Origin: Burkholderiales bacterium | GTDB lineage: Bacteria > Pseudomonadota > Gammaproteobacteria > Burkholderiales > Burkholderiaceae_C | Direction: 5' to 3' | Assembly (NCBI GenBank): GCA_016000265.1 | Contig: JAECRL010000011.1 | Coordinates: 94,747-158,746, forward strand | Length of the DNA: 64,000 bases | Part shown: positions 11,234 through 20,502 of the stretch, piece by piece | How positions within the stretch are numbered: the stretch's first letter is position 1 | How the letters are laid out: each line of letters begins with the position of its first letter | Position numbers and translations under genes: made by a program | Notes under the pieces: model-generated | Databases searched by the model: none | Seen by the model: the letters and a program-made list of their open reading frames with translations, nothing else | Told to the model about the DNA's origin: nothing

Positions 11234-13516
11234 TTACCAACCTAGCGCCTGAACATTGATGAACGACGGCTCATCCCAACTGAGCCCCACATGGGGGTCA
11301 TACAAGCTCTCATTGGCCAGGACCATGAACTGATCCCCCCATTCTTTCGGGCGGACGGCCTCGATGGCACCCGCCTTGCGCAGGGCCTCAAAGCCATGCC
11401 TGGGCACCTGTACCAAGTAGCGCTGCAGGCGGCTGCTGATGCCTTGCAGGCCGCCTACGAATTCCAGGTCACGGATGGCGCTCTTGGCCTCATCGTCAAA
11501 CGGAATGATCACGGGCATTTGCACGCTGTCGATCATCTTGAATTGCTCGGCCACGGTGTCCATGGGCAGGCTGTCGATCTTGGCCTTTCGGAGCAGCCCC
11601 AAGAGGCTCAGCGCATCAAGTGCCTCATCCCCTTTTTGCCAATAGAGCTGTTTGAAGTAGCGCTCAATGGCCACCGTGTCCAGCGGATCGCCCTGGTGGT
11701 TCCTCAGCACCTCTCGGGTCACGTCGGCGAACTGGCGCAGCTCAGGCGGGGCCTTCCAGTCGTCATTGGCATTGGCAAAGATGCGCACTTCGCTGTCTTC
11801 CGCCGCCCAACGTCCTTCGCGGTTGCAGCGGCCCGCCGCCTGCGCGATGGAATCAAGCCCTGCTTCGGCTCGGTAGACGGTGGGGAAGGCCACATCTACA
11901 CCCGCTTCAATCAATGCGGTAGATGCGAGTCGGCAGGGGCGCCCTTGTTTCAATGCTTCTCGAACCGTGGCCAGCACCTGGCTGCGGTGTGCCGCGCACA
12001 TGAGGGTGGTCAGGTGGTAGGTGCCGATCAGGTCAGCCATGCCCTGGTACAAGGCCCGTGCATGGCGGCGGTTGTTGACGATGCACAGCACTTGTTCGCG
12101 CTCACGCAGCTGGCTCAGCAAGGCAGCGTCGTCCAGCGCACCGACGTGCTTGACCGTGACGCGCTTGAGCTGCTCGAAGAGCTTGGCAGGCTCGGGGGCC
12201 AGCTCACGCACGTTCTCAAGGCCGCCTTCAAAGCCTTCTAGGTCCGCTGCCGCATCGGGTGCTTTCAACGCGGGTTGCGTGGCGGTGCACAGCACGACGC
12301 TGCTGCGGTAGTTGCGCGCCAGCTCGTCCAAGGCGGCTACGCAGGGGCGCAGCACCTTCAACGGCATCGTCTGCGCTTCATCCAGGATCACCACGCTGTT
12401 GGCGATGTTGTGCAGCTTGCGGCATTTGGATGGGCGGTCTGCAAACAGGCTCTCAAAAAACTGCACGGCCGTGGTGACGATGATGGGCGAGTCCCAGTTC
12501 TCCATGACCAGGCGCACCTTGTCCCGTGCCTCCTTGCTGTCGCGTGGGTCGTCTGCAAAGGCGCTGTGGTGTTCCAGCACGGCGGCACGGCCCCAGGGCC
12601 CCAAGGCCTGGCGAAACACCGCTGCGTTTTGCTCCACGATGCTGGTGAAGGGGATCACGAAGATCACGCGCTGTTGGCCGTGGCGGATGGCGTGGTCCAG
12701 CGCAAAGGCCAGCGAGGCCAAGGTCTTGCCGCCGCCCGTGGGCACGGTGAGCGAGAACAGGCCCGGCTTCAAATCCGCCTGAGCGCGCACATGCTGGAGG
12801 ATCTCGGCACGGATCTGGTTGACGGGTTTGTCTGCGTTAAAGCCTGCCAGATGAAGGTCCAACGCAGCCTTCAGATCGGCCAGCGTGGGCCCGGTGCCCA
12901 GTTCAGGGCGCAACGCGGGGCGGCCTTCCACGCGGTTGTAGAACGCTTCCGTGTCCAGAAAGTCGGCATCCACCAGGCAGGAAAACAGCATGCGCACCAG
13001 AAAGGCCATCTGGAACATGCCTCGTTGTGGGTGTGGCTTGAAGCCGGGCACCATGGGCAAGGCCGCGGGCACTGGCAGTTCGTCTTGCCATTGCGGATGC
13101 AGCTTCGGTAAATCTGCGACCAAGCGCTCTTGCAAACTGGCGCGGCGGCCTTCGCCCTTGCCGTTGGCCAGGCCGGTATGGTGCCCGGCAATGGCGTAGG
13201 CCAGCAGGTAGCCCAAGGATGGGTAGCGCTCCAAAGCGATGCGGGCGCCCCAGGTCGAATGATCGACTTTCTCGGGGCTGCCCTTCAATCTGGCTTGAAA
13301 CTCACTTGTGTATTTTCCAAGGTCGTGTAATAGCCCCGCGCAAACAGCAAGCTGCTTCGCGCCAAATGGGCTGGCAAAGTTACCGGCAAGCTCTCCGGCT
13401 GCCTTGAGGTGCTCTGACAGGCTTTGCCATTCTGATTCGCTGCGCCCTTCTGACGAGTGGCCATAAAAAATCATGGGTGAGAAAAAGTCAGTCGCTTGGT
13501 CGAATGTGGTACTCAA
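11234..13516 (-). CDS. cas3: Cas3 helicase-nuclease (type I-C)
   Basis: The effector is recruited by target-bound Cascade; it nicks and then degrades DNA while translocating. This 760-residue protein has an N-terminal HD nuclease domain (LLHDLGKY, H64/D65, and later GHHTGL). An SF2 helicase follows: Walker A TVPTGGGKTLASLAFA near residue 260, DEAQ box VILDEAQTMP, motif III-like CTATQPA and motif VI QAAGRCNREGR. All catalytic motifs are present. The start is TTG (plus 13514-13516), chosen because GGAGG lies 6 nt before it. It is the first gene of the cas operon, with a likely promoter just upstream, and is followed by the 255-nt gap holding the crRNA-like RNA. Confidence 0.97.
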   Translation of the reverse strand: MSTTFDQATDFFSPMIFYGHSSEGRSESEWQSLSEHLKAAGELAGNFASPFGAKQLAVCAGLLHDLGKYTSEFQARLKGSPEKVDHSTWGARIALERYPSLGYLLAYAIAGHHTGLANGKGEGRRASLQERLVADLPKLHPQWQDELPVPAALPMVPGFKPHPQRGMFQMAFLVRMLFSCLVDADFLDTEAFYNRVEGRPALRPELGTGPTLADLKAALDLHLAGFNADKPVNQIRAEILQHVRAQADLKPGLFSLTVPTGGGKTLASLAFALDHAIRHGQQRVIFVIPFTSIVEQNAAVFRQALGPWGRAAVLEHHSAFADDPRDSKEARDKVRLVMENWDSPIIVTTAVQFFESLFADRPSKCRKLHNIANSVVILDEAQTMPLKVLRPCVAALDELARNYRSSVVLCTATQPALKAPDAAADLEGFEGGLENVRELAPEPAKLFEQLKRVTVKHVGALDDAALLSQLREREQVLCIVNNRRHARALYQGMADLIGTYHLTTLMCAAHRSQVLATVREALKQGRPCRLASTALIEAGVDVAFPTVYRAEAGLDSIAQAAGRCNREGRWAAEDSEVRIFANANDDWKAPPELRQFADVTREVLRNHQGDPLDTVAIERYFKQLYWQKGDEALDALSLLGLLRKAKIDSLPMDTVAEQFKMIDSVQMPVIIPFDDEAKSAIRDLEFVGGLQGISSRLQRYLVQVPRHGFEALRKAGAIEAVRPKEWGDQFMVLANESLYDPHVGLSWDEPSFINVQALGW

Positions 13517-13545
13517 CGAAAGCCTCCAAGCTGTATTTTCAGTGA

Positions 13546-13551
13546 ATTATC
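13546..13551 (-). promoter_or_regulatory. Probable -10 element of the cas3 promoter
   Basis: GATAAT on minus (5 of 6 to consensus) lies about 30 nt before the TTG start of cas3. The matching -35 region (TGAGAC at 17 nt) is poor, which suggests a weak or activator-dependent promoter. I found no good TTC-plus-seed match for the crRNA-like RNA in this promoter. Confidence 0.4.
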
Positions 13552-13699
13552 GCGCAGTGAATGTGTTGGTCTCATGAAGGGCTTCACAAATGAGTGGTGC
13601 CCATGGGTGATGTGCTGAGGTGCCCCGTTTTTGCGTCAGGCTGGTCTTCCTGCAGGTGTTTGGGGTGTGTGCCGCACTCATTTTCCGTTCGCTGTAAGC

Positions 13700-13900
13700 A
13701 CCCACGTGCCAGGCTCCCGCTCAAACGTCCGCGCGTCATCCACGGATTGGCCTGCGCAAACGGCGTGTGCAGTTGCGCTGTGTTCTTGTCAGGCAGTGGC
13801 AGCGCAACTTGACATGACCGAACTGGGGGGTGATGAATCGGATCTGATGCTCCACCTTGATGTGGATGCTGGATTGGATTTGTTTGACCTACTCGGGCAA
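13700..13900 (-). pseudogene. Remnant of an IS5-family transposase C-terminus
   Basis: Two minus-strand frames together read like the end of an IS5-type transposase. One gives KVEHQIRFITPQFGHVK (around 13860-13795); after a frameshift the other gives KNTAQLHTPFAQANPWMTRG (around 13787-13728). Intact family members have VEHPFRVIKxQFGxxKxRYRGLxKN followed by AQLxTLFALxNLWMxR. There are several substitutions, a frameshift and no start or upstream part, so it is dead. It marks the edge of the CRISPR-Cas insertion and suggests past mobile-element activity here. Confidence 0.6.
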
Positions 13901-14085
13901 CGCATCCGTGGGGTTGGCTTGTGCGCGCCCTGGTAGACGTCATCTGCGAACACATCGCACCTTTGTTCGTTCAAAAGTCTGCTGCTGGCAGTGGGGGTAA
14001 ATCAGTTTGATGAGCGGTGCATATTGAAAAATGTGTATGCACTGGCAGTCAATTTCAGATCGAAAGGTATTGCAAATGTTCGAAA

Positions 14086-14113
14086 CGAAAAAGCCCTCTG
14101 TCGATGAGGGCTT
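14086..14113 (-). terminator. Intrinsic terminator of ychF
   Basis: On minus, AAGCCCTC and GAGGGCTT pair in an 8-bp stem around a 7-nt loop and run straight into TTT, giving five Ts in a row. It lies about 60 nt after the ychF stop. Confidence 0.85.
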
Positions 14114-14172
14114 GGCATCTTTTTCGGAGATTTCGGAAGTTTTGTGAAACCTCCTGAAACCCCGCATCCGAT

Positions 14173-15267
14173 TTAGACGTTGAACAGGAAGTTCAGCACG
14201 TCGCCGTCCTTGACGACGTACTCCTTGCCTTCCGCGCGCATCTTGCCCGCGTCCTTTGCGCCGGCTTCGCCCTTGTACTGGATGAAGTCTTCGAAGGCGA
14301 TGGTCTGGGCGCGGATGAAGCCCTTTTCGAAGTCGGTGTGGATCACGCCCGCGGCTTGCGGGGCCGTGTCGCCCACGCGGATCGTCCAGGCGCGCACTTC
14401 CTTGACGCCCGCCGTGAAGTAGGTCTGCAGGCCCAGGAGCTTGAAGCCGGCGCGGATCAGGCGGTTGAGGCCCGGCTCGCTTTGGCCCATCTCGGCGAGG
14501 AACATGGCGCGGTCTTCGTCTTCCATCTCCGAGAGCTCCGCCTCGGTCTTGGCGCAGATCGCCACCACTTCACCCTTTTGCGCCGCGGCGTACTCGCGCA
14601 GGCGGTCCAGGAGGGGGTTGTTCTCGAAGCCCGACTCAGACACGTTGCCCACGAACATCGCCGGCTTGGCCGTGATCAGGCACAGCGGCTTGAGGATGGC
14701 GAGTTCCTCCTTGCTGAAGTCGATGGAGCGCACCGGCTTGGCTTCATCCAGCGCGGCCTGGCACTTCTCCAGCACCTTGACCAGGGCCGCGGCTTCCTTG
14801 TCGTTGCCCGAGCGGGCCGCTTTGTTGTAGCGGTGCAGGCTCTTTTCGACCGTGCCCAGGTCGGCCAGGCACAACTCGGTCTGGATGACCTCGATGTCTG
14901 CGATCGGGTCGACCCGCCCGGAGACGTGGATCACGTTGTCGTCCTCGAAGCAGCGCACCACGTTGACGATGGCGTCGGTCTCGCGGATGTGGCTGAGGAA
15001 CTGGTTGCCCAGGCCTTCGCCCTTGGAGGCGCCTGCCACCAGGCCGGCGATGTCCACGAACTCGACGATGGCCGGCAGGATGCGCTCCGGCTGGACGATC
15101 TCGGCCAGGGCCTGCAGGCGCGGGTCCGGCACCTCCACCACGCCCACGTTGGGCTCGATGGTGCAGAAGGGGTAGTTCTCGGCCGCGATGCCGGCCTTGG
15201 TCAGGGCGTTGAAGAGGGTGGACTTGCCGACGTTGGGCAGACCCACGATGCCGCACTTGAGGCTCAT
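14173..15267 (-). CDS. ychF: Ribosome-associated ATPase YchF (OLA1 family)
   Basis: This 364-residue Obg-family P-loop protein hydrolyses ATP rather than GTP, binds the ribosome and affects stress responses. The G1 motif is GLPNVGKST (residues 8-16) and G3 is [16 protein letters not shown]. The G4-like position in [16 protein letters not shown] (about residue 200) carries the ATP-type variant instead of NKxD. The C-terminal TGS domain holds [22 protein letters not shown]. It is transcribed alone, divergently from the monooxygenase gene, with its own terminator. Length matches the E. coli protein. Confidence 0.97.
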   Translation of the reverse strand: MSLKCGIVGLPNVGKSTLFNALTKAGIAAENYPFCTIEPNVGVVEVPDPRLQALAEIVQPERILPAIVEFVDIAGLVAGASKGEGLGNQFLSHIRETDAIVNVVRCFEDDNVIHVSGRVDPIADIEVIQTELCLADLGTVEKSLHRYNKAARSGNDKEAAALVKVLEKCQAALDEAKPVRSIDFSKEELAILKPLCLITAKPAMFVGNVSESGFENNPLLDRLREYAAAQKGEVVAICAKTEAELSEMEDEDRAMFLAEMGQSEPGLNRLIRAGFKLLGLQTYFTAGVKEVRAWTIRVGDTAPQAAGVIHTDFEKGFIRAQTIAFEDFIQYKGEAGAKDAGKMRAEGKEYVVKDGDVLNFLFNV

Positions 15268-15442
15268 GGTGTTCCTGACAGAGGAGGGGGTGAGGGTGAA
15301 AACGGGTGGCGCAGGGGCGGGGGCCCGGCGCGATGGGTGGCATTTTACGCGGGTGGGGGCTTCTCGCCCGGCCGGCGCGAGCCCTTGGGTTAGATTAGCG
15401 GGCGCGGTGGGCCTCGTGGGCTCGGCGCGAGGAAGATTTCAC

Positions 15443-16612
15443 ATGAACCAACCCAGCGGCAAACGATTCGATGTGTGTGTGAGCGGCTCCGGCGCCGTGG
15501 CGATGAGCCTGGCGCTGTCGCTCTCGGCCGAGGGCTTCGAGGTGGCCTGGGCGCGCGCCGAGGCCTTCACCGCCCCGAACTCCACCGACGTTCGCACCTA
15601 CGCCCTCAATGCGCGCGCCATCGCGCTGCTGACGCGCTTGAAGATCTGGCCCGCGCTCCAGTCTCACGCCGCCCCGGTCTTCGACATGCAGATCCGAGGC
15701 GACGCCGGCGGCGCCTTGCACTTCTCGGCCTGGCAGCAGCGTGTGACCGAGCTGGCCTGGATCGTCGACGCGGGCGCCCTGGAGCGCCTGCTCAGCGACG
15801 CCCTGCGCTTTGCCCCCCGTGTGGACGTGGTCGCACCGCTCCAGGGCGGGCAGGCCCCGGCCAACGCCGCGTTGCTGGCCATCTGCGAGGGCAAGTTCTC
15901 CGACACCCGCCAGAGCCTGGGCGTGGCGTTCGAGCGCCAGCCCTACGGGCACTGGGGCGTTGCCGCGCGCCTTCAAGCCAGCCGGCCCCACCAGGGCGTG
16001 GCCCGGCAGTGGTTCCGCTCGCCTGATGTCATGGCGCTGTTGCCCTTCAATCAGCCCGATCCCCACGCCTCTTACGGCCTGGTCTGGTCGGTTCCTCAAG
16101 AGCGCGCCCAGGTCCTCGCTGGCCTGCCCGCCGCGGACTTCGAGCTCGCCTTGCGCGAGGCCATCGAGGCCTCCGAGCCCGGTGCGCTCGAGCACCTGGG
16201 TGAACTGCGCCTGACCTCGCCCGTGGCCTCGTGGCCGCTGGCCCTGGCGCAGGCCTCGCGCTGGAGCGGCCCAGGCTGGGTGCTGGTGGGCGATGCGGCC
16301 CACCAGGTGCACCCGCTGGCCGGGCAGGGGCTCAACCTGGGCCTGGCAGACGTCGACACCCTGGTGAACGTGTTGAGCGAGTCGCGCCGCCTGGAGCCTT
16401 GGCGCCACGCGGGCGACGAGCGCGTGCTGCAGCGGTACGTCCGCCGCCGCGAATGGCCCACCCGCACCATGGCCAACCTGACCGATGGCATGCTGCACCT
16501 GTTCGCCGACTCGCGCGGCCCCCTCAAGGACTTGCGCAACGCGGGCATGAGCCTGGTCGAGCGCCTGGGGCCCCTCAAGCACTGGCTGGTCGGGCGCGCC
16601 CTGGACGCCTGA
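15443..16612 (+). CDS. UbiH/UbiF-type FAD-dependent monooxygenase
   Basis: This 389-residue flavoprotein hydroxylase of the UbiH/COQ6 family probably acts on the ubiquinone ring. It has an N-terminal dinucleotide-binding segment (FDVCVSGSGAVAMSLALSL, with serine in place of one usual glycine). The second FAD motif is GDAAHQVHPLAGQGLNLGLAD near residue 290, which is diagnostic. The start is the ATG at 15443, with AGGAAG 7 nt before it; the longer upstream frame antisense to ychF is not coding. It is followed 24 nt later by dsbC. Which ring position it hydroxylates cannot be told from sequence. Confidence 0.85.
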   Translation: MNQPSGKRFDVCVSGSGAVAMSLALSLSAEGFEVAWARAEAFTAPNSTDVRTYALNARAIALLTRLKIWPALQSHAAPVFDMQIRGDAGGALHFSAWQQRVTELAWIVDAGALERLLSDALRFAPRVDVVAPLQGGQAPANAALLAICEGKFSDTRQSLGVAFERQPYGHWGVAARLQASRPHQGVARQWFRSPDVMALLPFNQPDPHASYGLVWSVPQERAQVLAGLPAADFELALREAIEASEPGALEHLGELRLTSPVASWPLALAQASRWSGPGWVLVGDAAHQVHPLAGQGLNLGLADVDTLVNVLSESRRLEPWRHAGDERVLQRYVRRREWPTRTMANLTDGMLHLFADSRGPLKDLRNAGMSLVERLGPLKHWLVGRALDA

Positions 16613-16636
16613 GCCTTCATTCTTCAAGGACCCGAG

Positions 16637-17419
16637 ATGATCAACAACAAACGCAGCCTGATGGCCATGGGCCTGGGGCTGACAGTCGGCCTGCCGCTGA
16701 TCGGCCTGAGTGGCCTGAGCGGCCTGGCGCAAGCCCAGACCCCCGAGCTCAGCGCCGCCCAGCTCGCGGCGCTCAAGCAGAAGCTGGCCCAGCGGCTGCC
16801 GCAACTGCCCCCCATCGACGGCGCCCGCCAGACCACCATGCCCGGTGTCATCGAGGTGCGCTCCGGCGGCAACATCTTCTACACCGACGCGAACGGCGAT
16901 CACCTCATCGAAGGCCAGATGATCGACACGCGCAGCCAGCGCAACCTGACGGAAGAGCGCCTGGAGGTCCTCAACCGAGTCGACTTCGCCACCTTGCCGC
17001 TCAACGACGCCGTGCTCTGGAAGCGTGGCAATGGCAAGCGCCGCATGGTGGTCTTCTCCGACCCCAACTGCGGCTACTGCAAGCGCCTGGAGCGCGACAT
17101 CCAGAAGCTCAACGACGTGAGCGTCTACACGCTCATGATCGGCATCCTGGGTGACGACTCCCGTGCCAAGGCCGAGGCCATCTGGTGCGCCAAAGACCGC
17201 ACCCAGGCCTGGCTGGGCTGGATGCTGGACGGCGCACAACCGCCCAAGGCCCTGGGCCAGTGCGGCTCGCCCCTGCAGCGCAACATGGCGCTGGCGCAAA
17301 AACTGCGCGTCAACGGCACACCGGCCATTTTCTTCGAAGACGGCACCCGCGCACCCGGCGCCGTGCCACTGGCCACGCTGGAGCAGCGCCTGGCTCGCGC
17401 CGCCGGCAAGGGGGACTGA
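16637..17419 (+). CDS. dsbC: Periplasmic thiol:disulfide interchange protein DsbC
   Basis: This 260-residue secreted disulfide isomerase begins with a signal peptide ending around GLAQAQ. An N-terminal dimerisation domain (PGVIEVRSGGNIFYTDANGDHLIEGQMID) follows, then a thioredoxin-fold domain with active site CGYC in VVFSDPNCGYCKRLERD. The cis-proline loop is NGTPAIFFEDG. It sits just behind the UbiH-type gene and converges with the DUF3108 gene 12 nt further on. Family and compartment are secure. Confidence 0.94.
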   Translation: MINNKRSLMAMGLGLTVGLPLIGLSGLSGLAQAQTPELSAAQLAALKQKLAQRLPQLPPIDGARQTTMPGVIEVRSGGNIFYTDANGDHLIEGQMIDTRSQRNLTEERLEVLNRVDFATLPLNDAVLWKRGNGKRRMVVFSDPNCGYCKRLERDIQKLNDVSVYTLMIGILGDDSRAKAEAIWCAKDRTQAWLGWMLDGAQPPKALGQCGSPLQRNMALAQKLRVNGTPAIFFEDGTRAPGAVPLATLEQRLARAAGKGD

Positions 17420-17431
17420 ACCCCTGGGCGC

Positions 17432-18676
17432 TCAGGGAGGCGCGGAGGGCCTTGGCGCAGGCGTTGCTGCTGGCGTCGATGCCGCTGCCGTCGCCTCTCC
17501 GGACGCCCCCGGAGACTGCTGCGGCGCCCGATCGAGCCGCATGTCCATCCAGACGTCGTCCTTCATCTTCATGTAGATGCGCACGGGCAGGTACTGCAAG
17601 CCCGGTGCGAACCACACGTCGGCGGGCAGCGCGCCGCCATCGACCACCGCCTTGCGCGGACGGACGTGCAGCGTCGGGATGCGCCCCATCGGGGTCTCCA
17701 GCAGCTCTTCGGCCACCACGTCGAAGACCAGCGGCTCCGGCTTGCGCAGCGTCACCACCGTCATCTCGAAGCTCGCACCCGGGCGCAGGCGCTCGGGTTT
17801 GAGCACGAACTGGTAGGCGACCTGGATCATGAAGCTCGCCGGGTCCTGGATGCCTTCAGGGCGTGGATACTGCTTGCCGTCTGGCTGGGTGACCTGATCG
17901 GCGTCGAGCTTGATCAGCTTGGGTGTCGACGTTTTGATGAGCAGCCGGTTGACGTTCTCATACAGCCGCGGGTAGAGCCCCTCCGGCTGGATGTCGCCCT
18001 CGCTGGTCAGGCGCCACGAGCCCAAGGGCGCGAAGCTCGGCCCCACGCTGGCCTCGACGTGAACCTGGTAGCGCTGGTCCTTGCGCACCCACTCCACCGA
18101 AGACTGGCCGTAGACCGGCCCCCGGTAGAAGCCTTCTAGCTTGTAGCTCACGCGGGTGGCCGCCGGCCACACGAACGCGGAGCCTGTGGCGTTGCCGTTG
18201 CCGTTGCTCGCCGATGAGGCCGCTGCAGAGGGGGCTTGCGCCATCGCGGGGGCCTGAGGGGCAGAAGAGGCAGAAGAGGCAGAAGGGGGCGGCAGCGGGC
18301 TGGCTGCGAGTGCGGCGTCGCTGGCGGCCTGGGCCACCGCCGAGGCCGCCTTCGCCGACTCGTGTGGGGCCGACGCCGCTTTGGGAGGCTTGACAACCTT
18401 GCGGCGCTTCGCAACCGGCGCCGCCTGGGCCTGGGCAACGGGGGGCGCCGGCGGGGCCACCCTCGCCGGGGGCTGTGTCAGCTTGACCTCGCTGACGTAG
18501 GTGGCCTCCATGCGCTGGATGGCGCGGGCGTCGGGTTGAAGCGCCTGCATGTCATCGAGCACCGTGCCCGTCAGCCACAGGTGCAGCGCCGCCACCAACG
18601 CCGTCAGCGCCACGATGGCGCGAACCGGTCTCGCGCGCCTGGCCTGCGGGTCGGGGGTCTGCGCGCCGAGGGTCAC
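17432..18676 (-). CDS. DUF3108 domain-containing protein with N-terminal membrane anchor
   Basis: This 414-residue protein has one hydrophobic segment (VRAIVALTALVAALHLWLTGT, from about residue 18), a long low-complexity Ala/Pro/Ser linker to about residue 165, and a C-terminal DUF3108 domain from SYKLEGFYRGPVYGQSSVEW. The fold is LolA/RseB-like, and the protein probably sits in the periplasm tethered to the inner membrane. Function is unknown. Its start overlaps the stop of the M61 peptidase gene (ATGA), so the two are co-translated. Confidence 0.8.
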   Translation of the reverse strand: MTLGAQTPDPQARRARPVRAIVALTALVAALHLWLTGTVLDDMQALQPDARAIQRMEATYVSEVKLTQPPARVAPPAPPVAQAQAAPVAKRRKVVKPPKAASAPHESAKAASAVAQAASDAALAASPLPPPSASSASSAPQAPAMAQAPSAAASSASNGNGNATGSAFVWPAATRVSYKLEGFYRGPVYGQSSVEWVRKDQRYQVHVEASVGPSFAPLGSWRLTSEGDIQPEGLYPRLYENVNRLLIKTSTPKLIKLDADQVTQPDGKQYPRPEGIQDPASFMIQVAYQFVLKPERLRPGASFEMTVVTLRKPEPLVFDVVAEELLETPMGRIPTLHVRPRKAVVDGGALPADVWFAPGLQYLPVRIYMKMKDDVWMDMRLDRAPQQSPGASGEATAAASTPAATPAPRPSAPP

Positions 18677-20469
18677 GCCAGCAGCCAGCCTTGGCGTCGA
18701 AGCAGGGACTCAGCGGGCACGGTCTCACCCGCGAGGGCCAGCGAGACGAGGTCGGCGCCAGCCGACTGTGGCATGGGCGGCAAGCTGAGCTGGAGCACGC
18801 GTTGGTCGCGGCTGATCAACAACGCCTGGCTGCGCTGGGTGGCGTGCCATTGAACCAGGTCGTCGCCGCGCTTGAGGCGCCAGCCGTCCAGCGCCAGCAA
18901 TTCATCCGATGCGCTCAGCCCCGCCGACTCGGCCACGCTGTCGCGCATCACCGCCTGCACCTTCAGGGCGCCTCCCGCCTCCGACAGGCGCACGCCCAGG
19001 CGTTGCGCCAGCGGTGCGGCTTTGCTCACCCAGTGCACCCCCGCGGCCGACAGCAGGGCCTGCAGCGGCAACTCGTCGCAGCCTTCGGTCCAGCGGTGCA
19101 GCAGCGCCGACCAGCTCGCGGCCGAGGCCCCGGCCGCCTTCAGGACGGCGGTGTTGGGGGCGGCCACGGCCTCGTCACCCAGGGCTTGAGCGATGTCGGC
19201 GTGCGTGATCGGGCGGCCCAGGCGCCACAGGCGCTGCATCACGCCATCCAGCGTCGGCTGCCGAGCGTCGACGGCTGGCATCAGGCGCAGGCTCAGGTCG
19301 AGCGTCAGGGCCACCAGCGAGCCCTTGGTGTAGTAGCTCACCGTGGCGTTGGCGGTGTTCTCATCCGGACGGTAGTAGCGCGTCCAGGCGTCGAAGCTGG
19401 CCTGTGCCACGCTGTAGCGGTGGCGCCCCGGCGTGCTGCGCACCTGGTTGATGGTCTTGCCCAGCAGCTTGAGGTAGGTGGCCGCGTCGATCAGGCCGGT
19501 GCGCAGCAGAAACTGGTCGTCGTAGTAAGACGTGAAGCCCTCGAAGAACCACAGCAGGCGCGTCATGGTCTCGCGCGTCAGGTCGTACGGCGCGAACTCC
19601 ACCGGCTTCAGGCGTTTGACGTTCCAGGTGTGGAAGTACTCGTGGCTGATGAGGCCCAGGAGGGTTTGGTAGGCCTCGGTCGGTGGGGTGCGACCTTGGC
19701 GGGGCAGGTCCTTGCGCGCGCAGATCAGCGCCGTGCTCTGGCGGTGCTCCAGCCCCCCGTAGCCATCGTCGACCGCGTTGAGCATGAAAACGTAGTGGTC
19801 GAAGTCCGGCTTGCGTCGGCCATGCCAGAACGCGATCTGGGCCTCGCAGATGCGGCGCGTGTCGGCCAGCAGCCGGTTGCCATCGAGGTCGTCGCTGGCG
19901 CCCGAAACCACGAATTCATGTCGCACGCCGCGCACCGTGAACTCCCCACGCCAGAACGTGCCCAGCTCCACGGGGTGGTCGATCAGGGCGTCGTAATCGG
20001 GGGCCAGGTAGTCGCCTGCACCCGAGGCTTGCAGCTTGAGGGCCGGCAAGGACGTGGCCACGCGCCAGCCTTTGGGCAGGCCACTCAGGCGCACCCGGTG
20101 GGGTGCGTTCGAGAAGCCTTCGGCCAACAGGAACAGGCTGGTGCCGTTGAAAAAGCCGCGCTGCGAGTCCAGGAAGGCCGTGCGCACCGAGCTGTCGAAG
20201 GCGTGCACCTCGTAGCTCAGCGTGAGCGCCGTGCGCCCGTCGGTCTCGACCTCCCAGGTCGTTTTGTCGACGGGTGTGACTTCGCAAGCGCGCCCGCCTT
20301 GAGATGCACTCAGCGGCGACAGGTTGCGGGCGAACTCCCGGATCAGGTAGCTGCCCGGGATCCAGACCGGCAGGCTCAGGCGCTGGCGTGCCTGCGGGCG
20401 GGGCACCCGCATCGTCACCTGAAAGCGGTGGCGGTGCGGCTCATGGGCTTCGACGCGGAATTCAATCAT
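18673..20469 (-). CDS. M61-family metallopeptidase (glycyl aminopeptidase-like) with PDZ domain
   Basis: This 598-residue protein has the M61 N-terminal beta domain, a gluzincin catalytic domain with HEYFHTWNVKRLKP (HExxH zinc site about residue 280) and the downstream glutamate in WFFEGFTSYYDD. A C-terminal PDZ-like segment (LGVRLSEAGGALKVQAVMRDSVAESAGLSASDELLALDG) follows; I see no export signal. Substrate is unknown; characterised relatives cleave N-terminal Gly or Ala. The gene overlaps the downstream DUF3108 gene by 4 nt. Confidence 0.9.
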   Translation of the reverse strand: MIEFRVEAHEPHRHRFQVTMRVPRPQARQRLSLPVWIPGSYLIREFARNLSPLSASQGGRACEVTPVDKTTWEVETDGRTALTLSYEVHAFDSSVRTAFLDSQRGFFNGTSLFLLAEGFSNAPHRVRLSGLPKGWRVATSLPALKLQASGAGDYLAPDYDALIDHPVELGTFWRGEFTVRGVRHEFVVSGASDDLDGNRLLADTRRICEAQIAFWHGRRKPDFDHYVFMLNAVDDGYGGLEHRQSTALICARKDLPRQGRTPPTEAYQTLLGLISHEYFHTWNVKRLKPVEFAPYDLTRETMTRLLWFFEGFTSYYDDQFLLRTGLIDAATYLKLLGKTINQVRSTPGRHRYSVAQASFDAWTRYYRPDENTANATVSYYTKGSLVALTLDLSLRLMPAVDARQPTLDGVMQRLWRLGRPITHADIAQALGDEAVAAPNTAVLKAAGASAASWSALLHRWTEGCDELPLQALLSAAGVHWVSKAAPLAQRLGVRLSEAGGALKVQAVMRDSVAESAGLSASDELLALDGWRLKRGDDLVQWHATQRSQALLISRDQRVLQLSLPPMPQSAGADLVSLALAGETVPAESLLRRQGWLLA

Positions 20470-20502
20470 CCAGGGGCCTGTGTCTTGTTTCTGGTGAAGG
20501 GG

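Larger units (their letters stand above)
13552..14172. other. Intergenic region between cas3 and ychF
   Basis: This gap of just over 600 nt holds the presumed cas3 promoter at its left edge, the decayed IS5 transposase fragment in the middle, and the ychF terminator at the right. Open frames on both strands across it look non-coding or are fragments of the dead transposase. I see no intact gene. Confidence 0.6.

Noticed and set aside
13517..13600. Target of the crRNA-like RNA in the cas3 promoter
   Set aside because: TTC trinucleotides there are not followed by a seed match; the best (TTC-GTTGAGTA) matches only positions 1-3 and 7.
15188..15442. Long upstream extension of the UbiH-type frame
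   Set aside because: It overlaps ychF antisense; the ATG at 15443 has a good AGGAAG site and starts the flavoprotein fold.
15395..17299. 634-codon minus frame opposite the UbiH-type gene and dsbC
   Set aside because: Composition is typical of an antisense frame (runs of G, Q, A, H), with no domain match; the plus-strand genes are clear.
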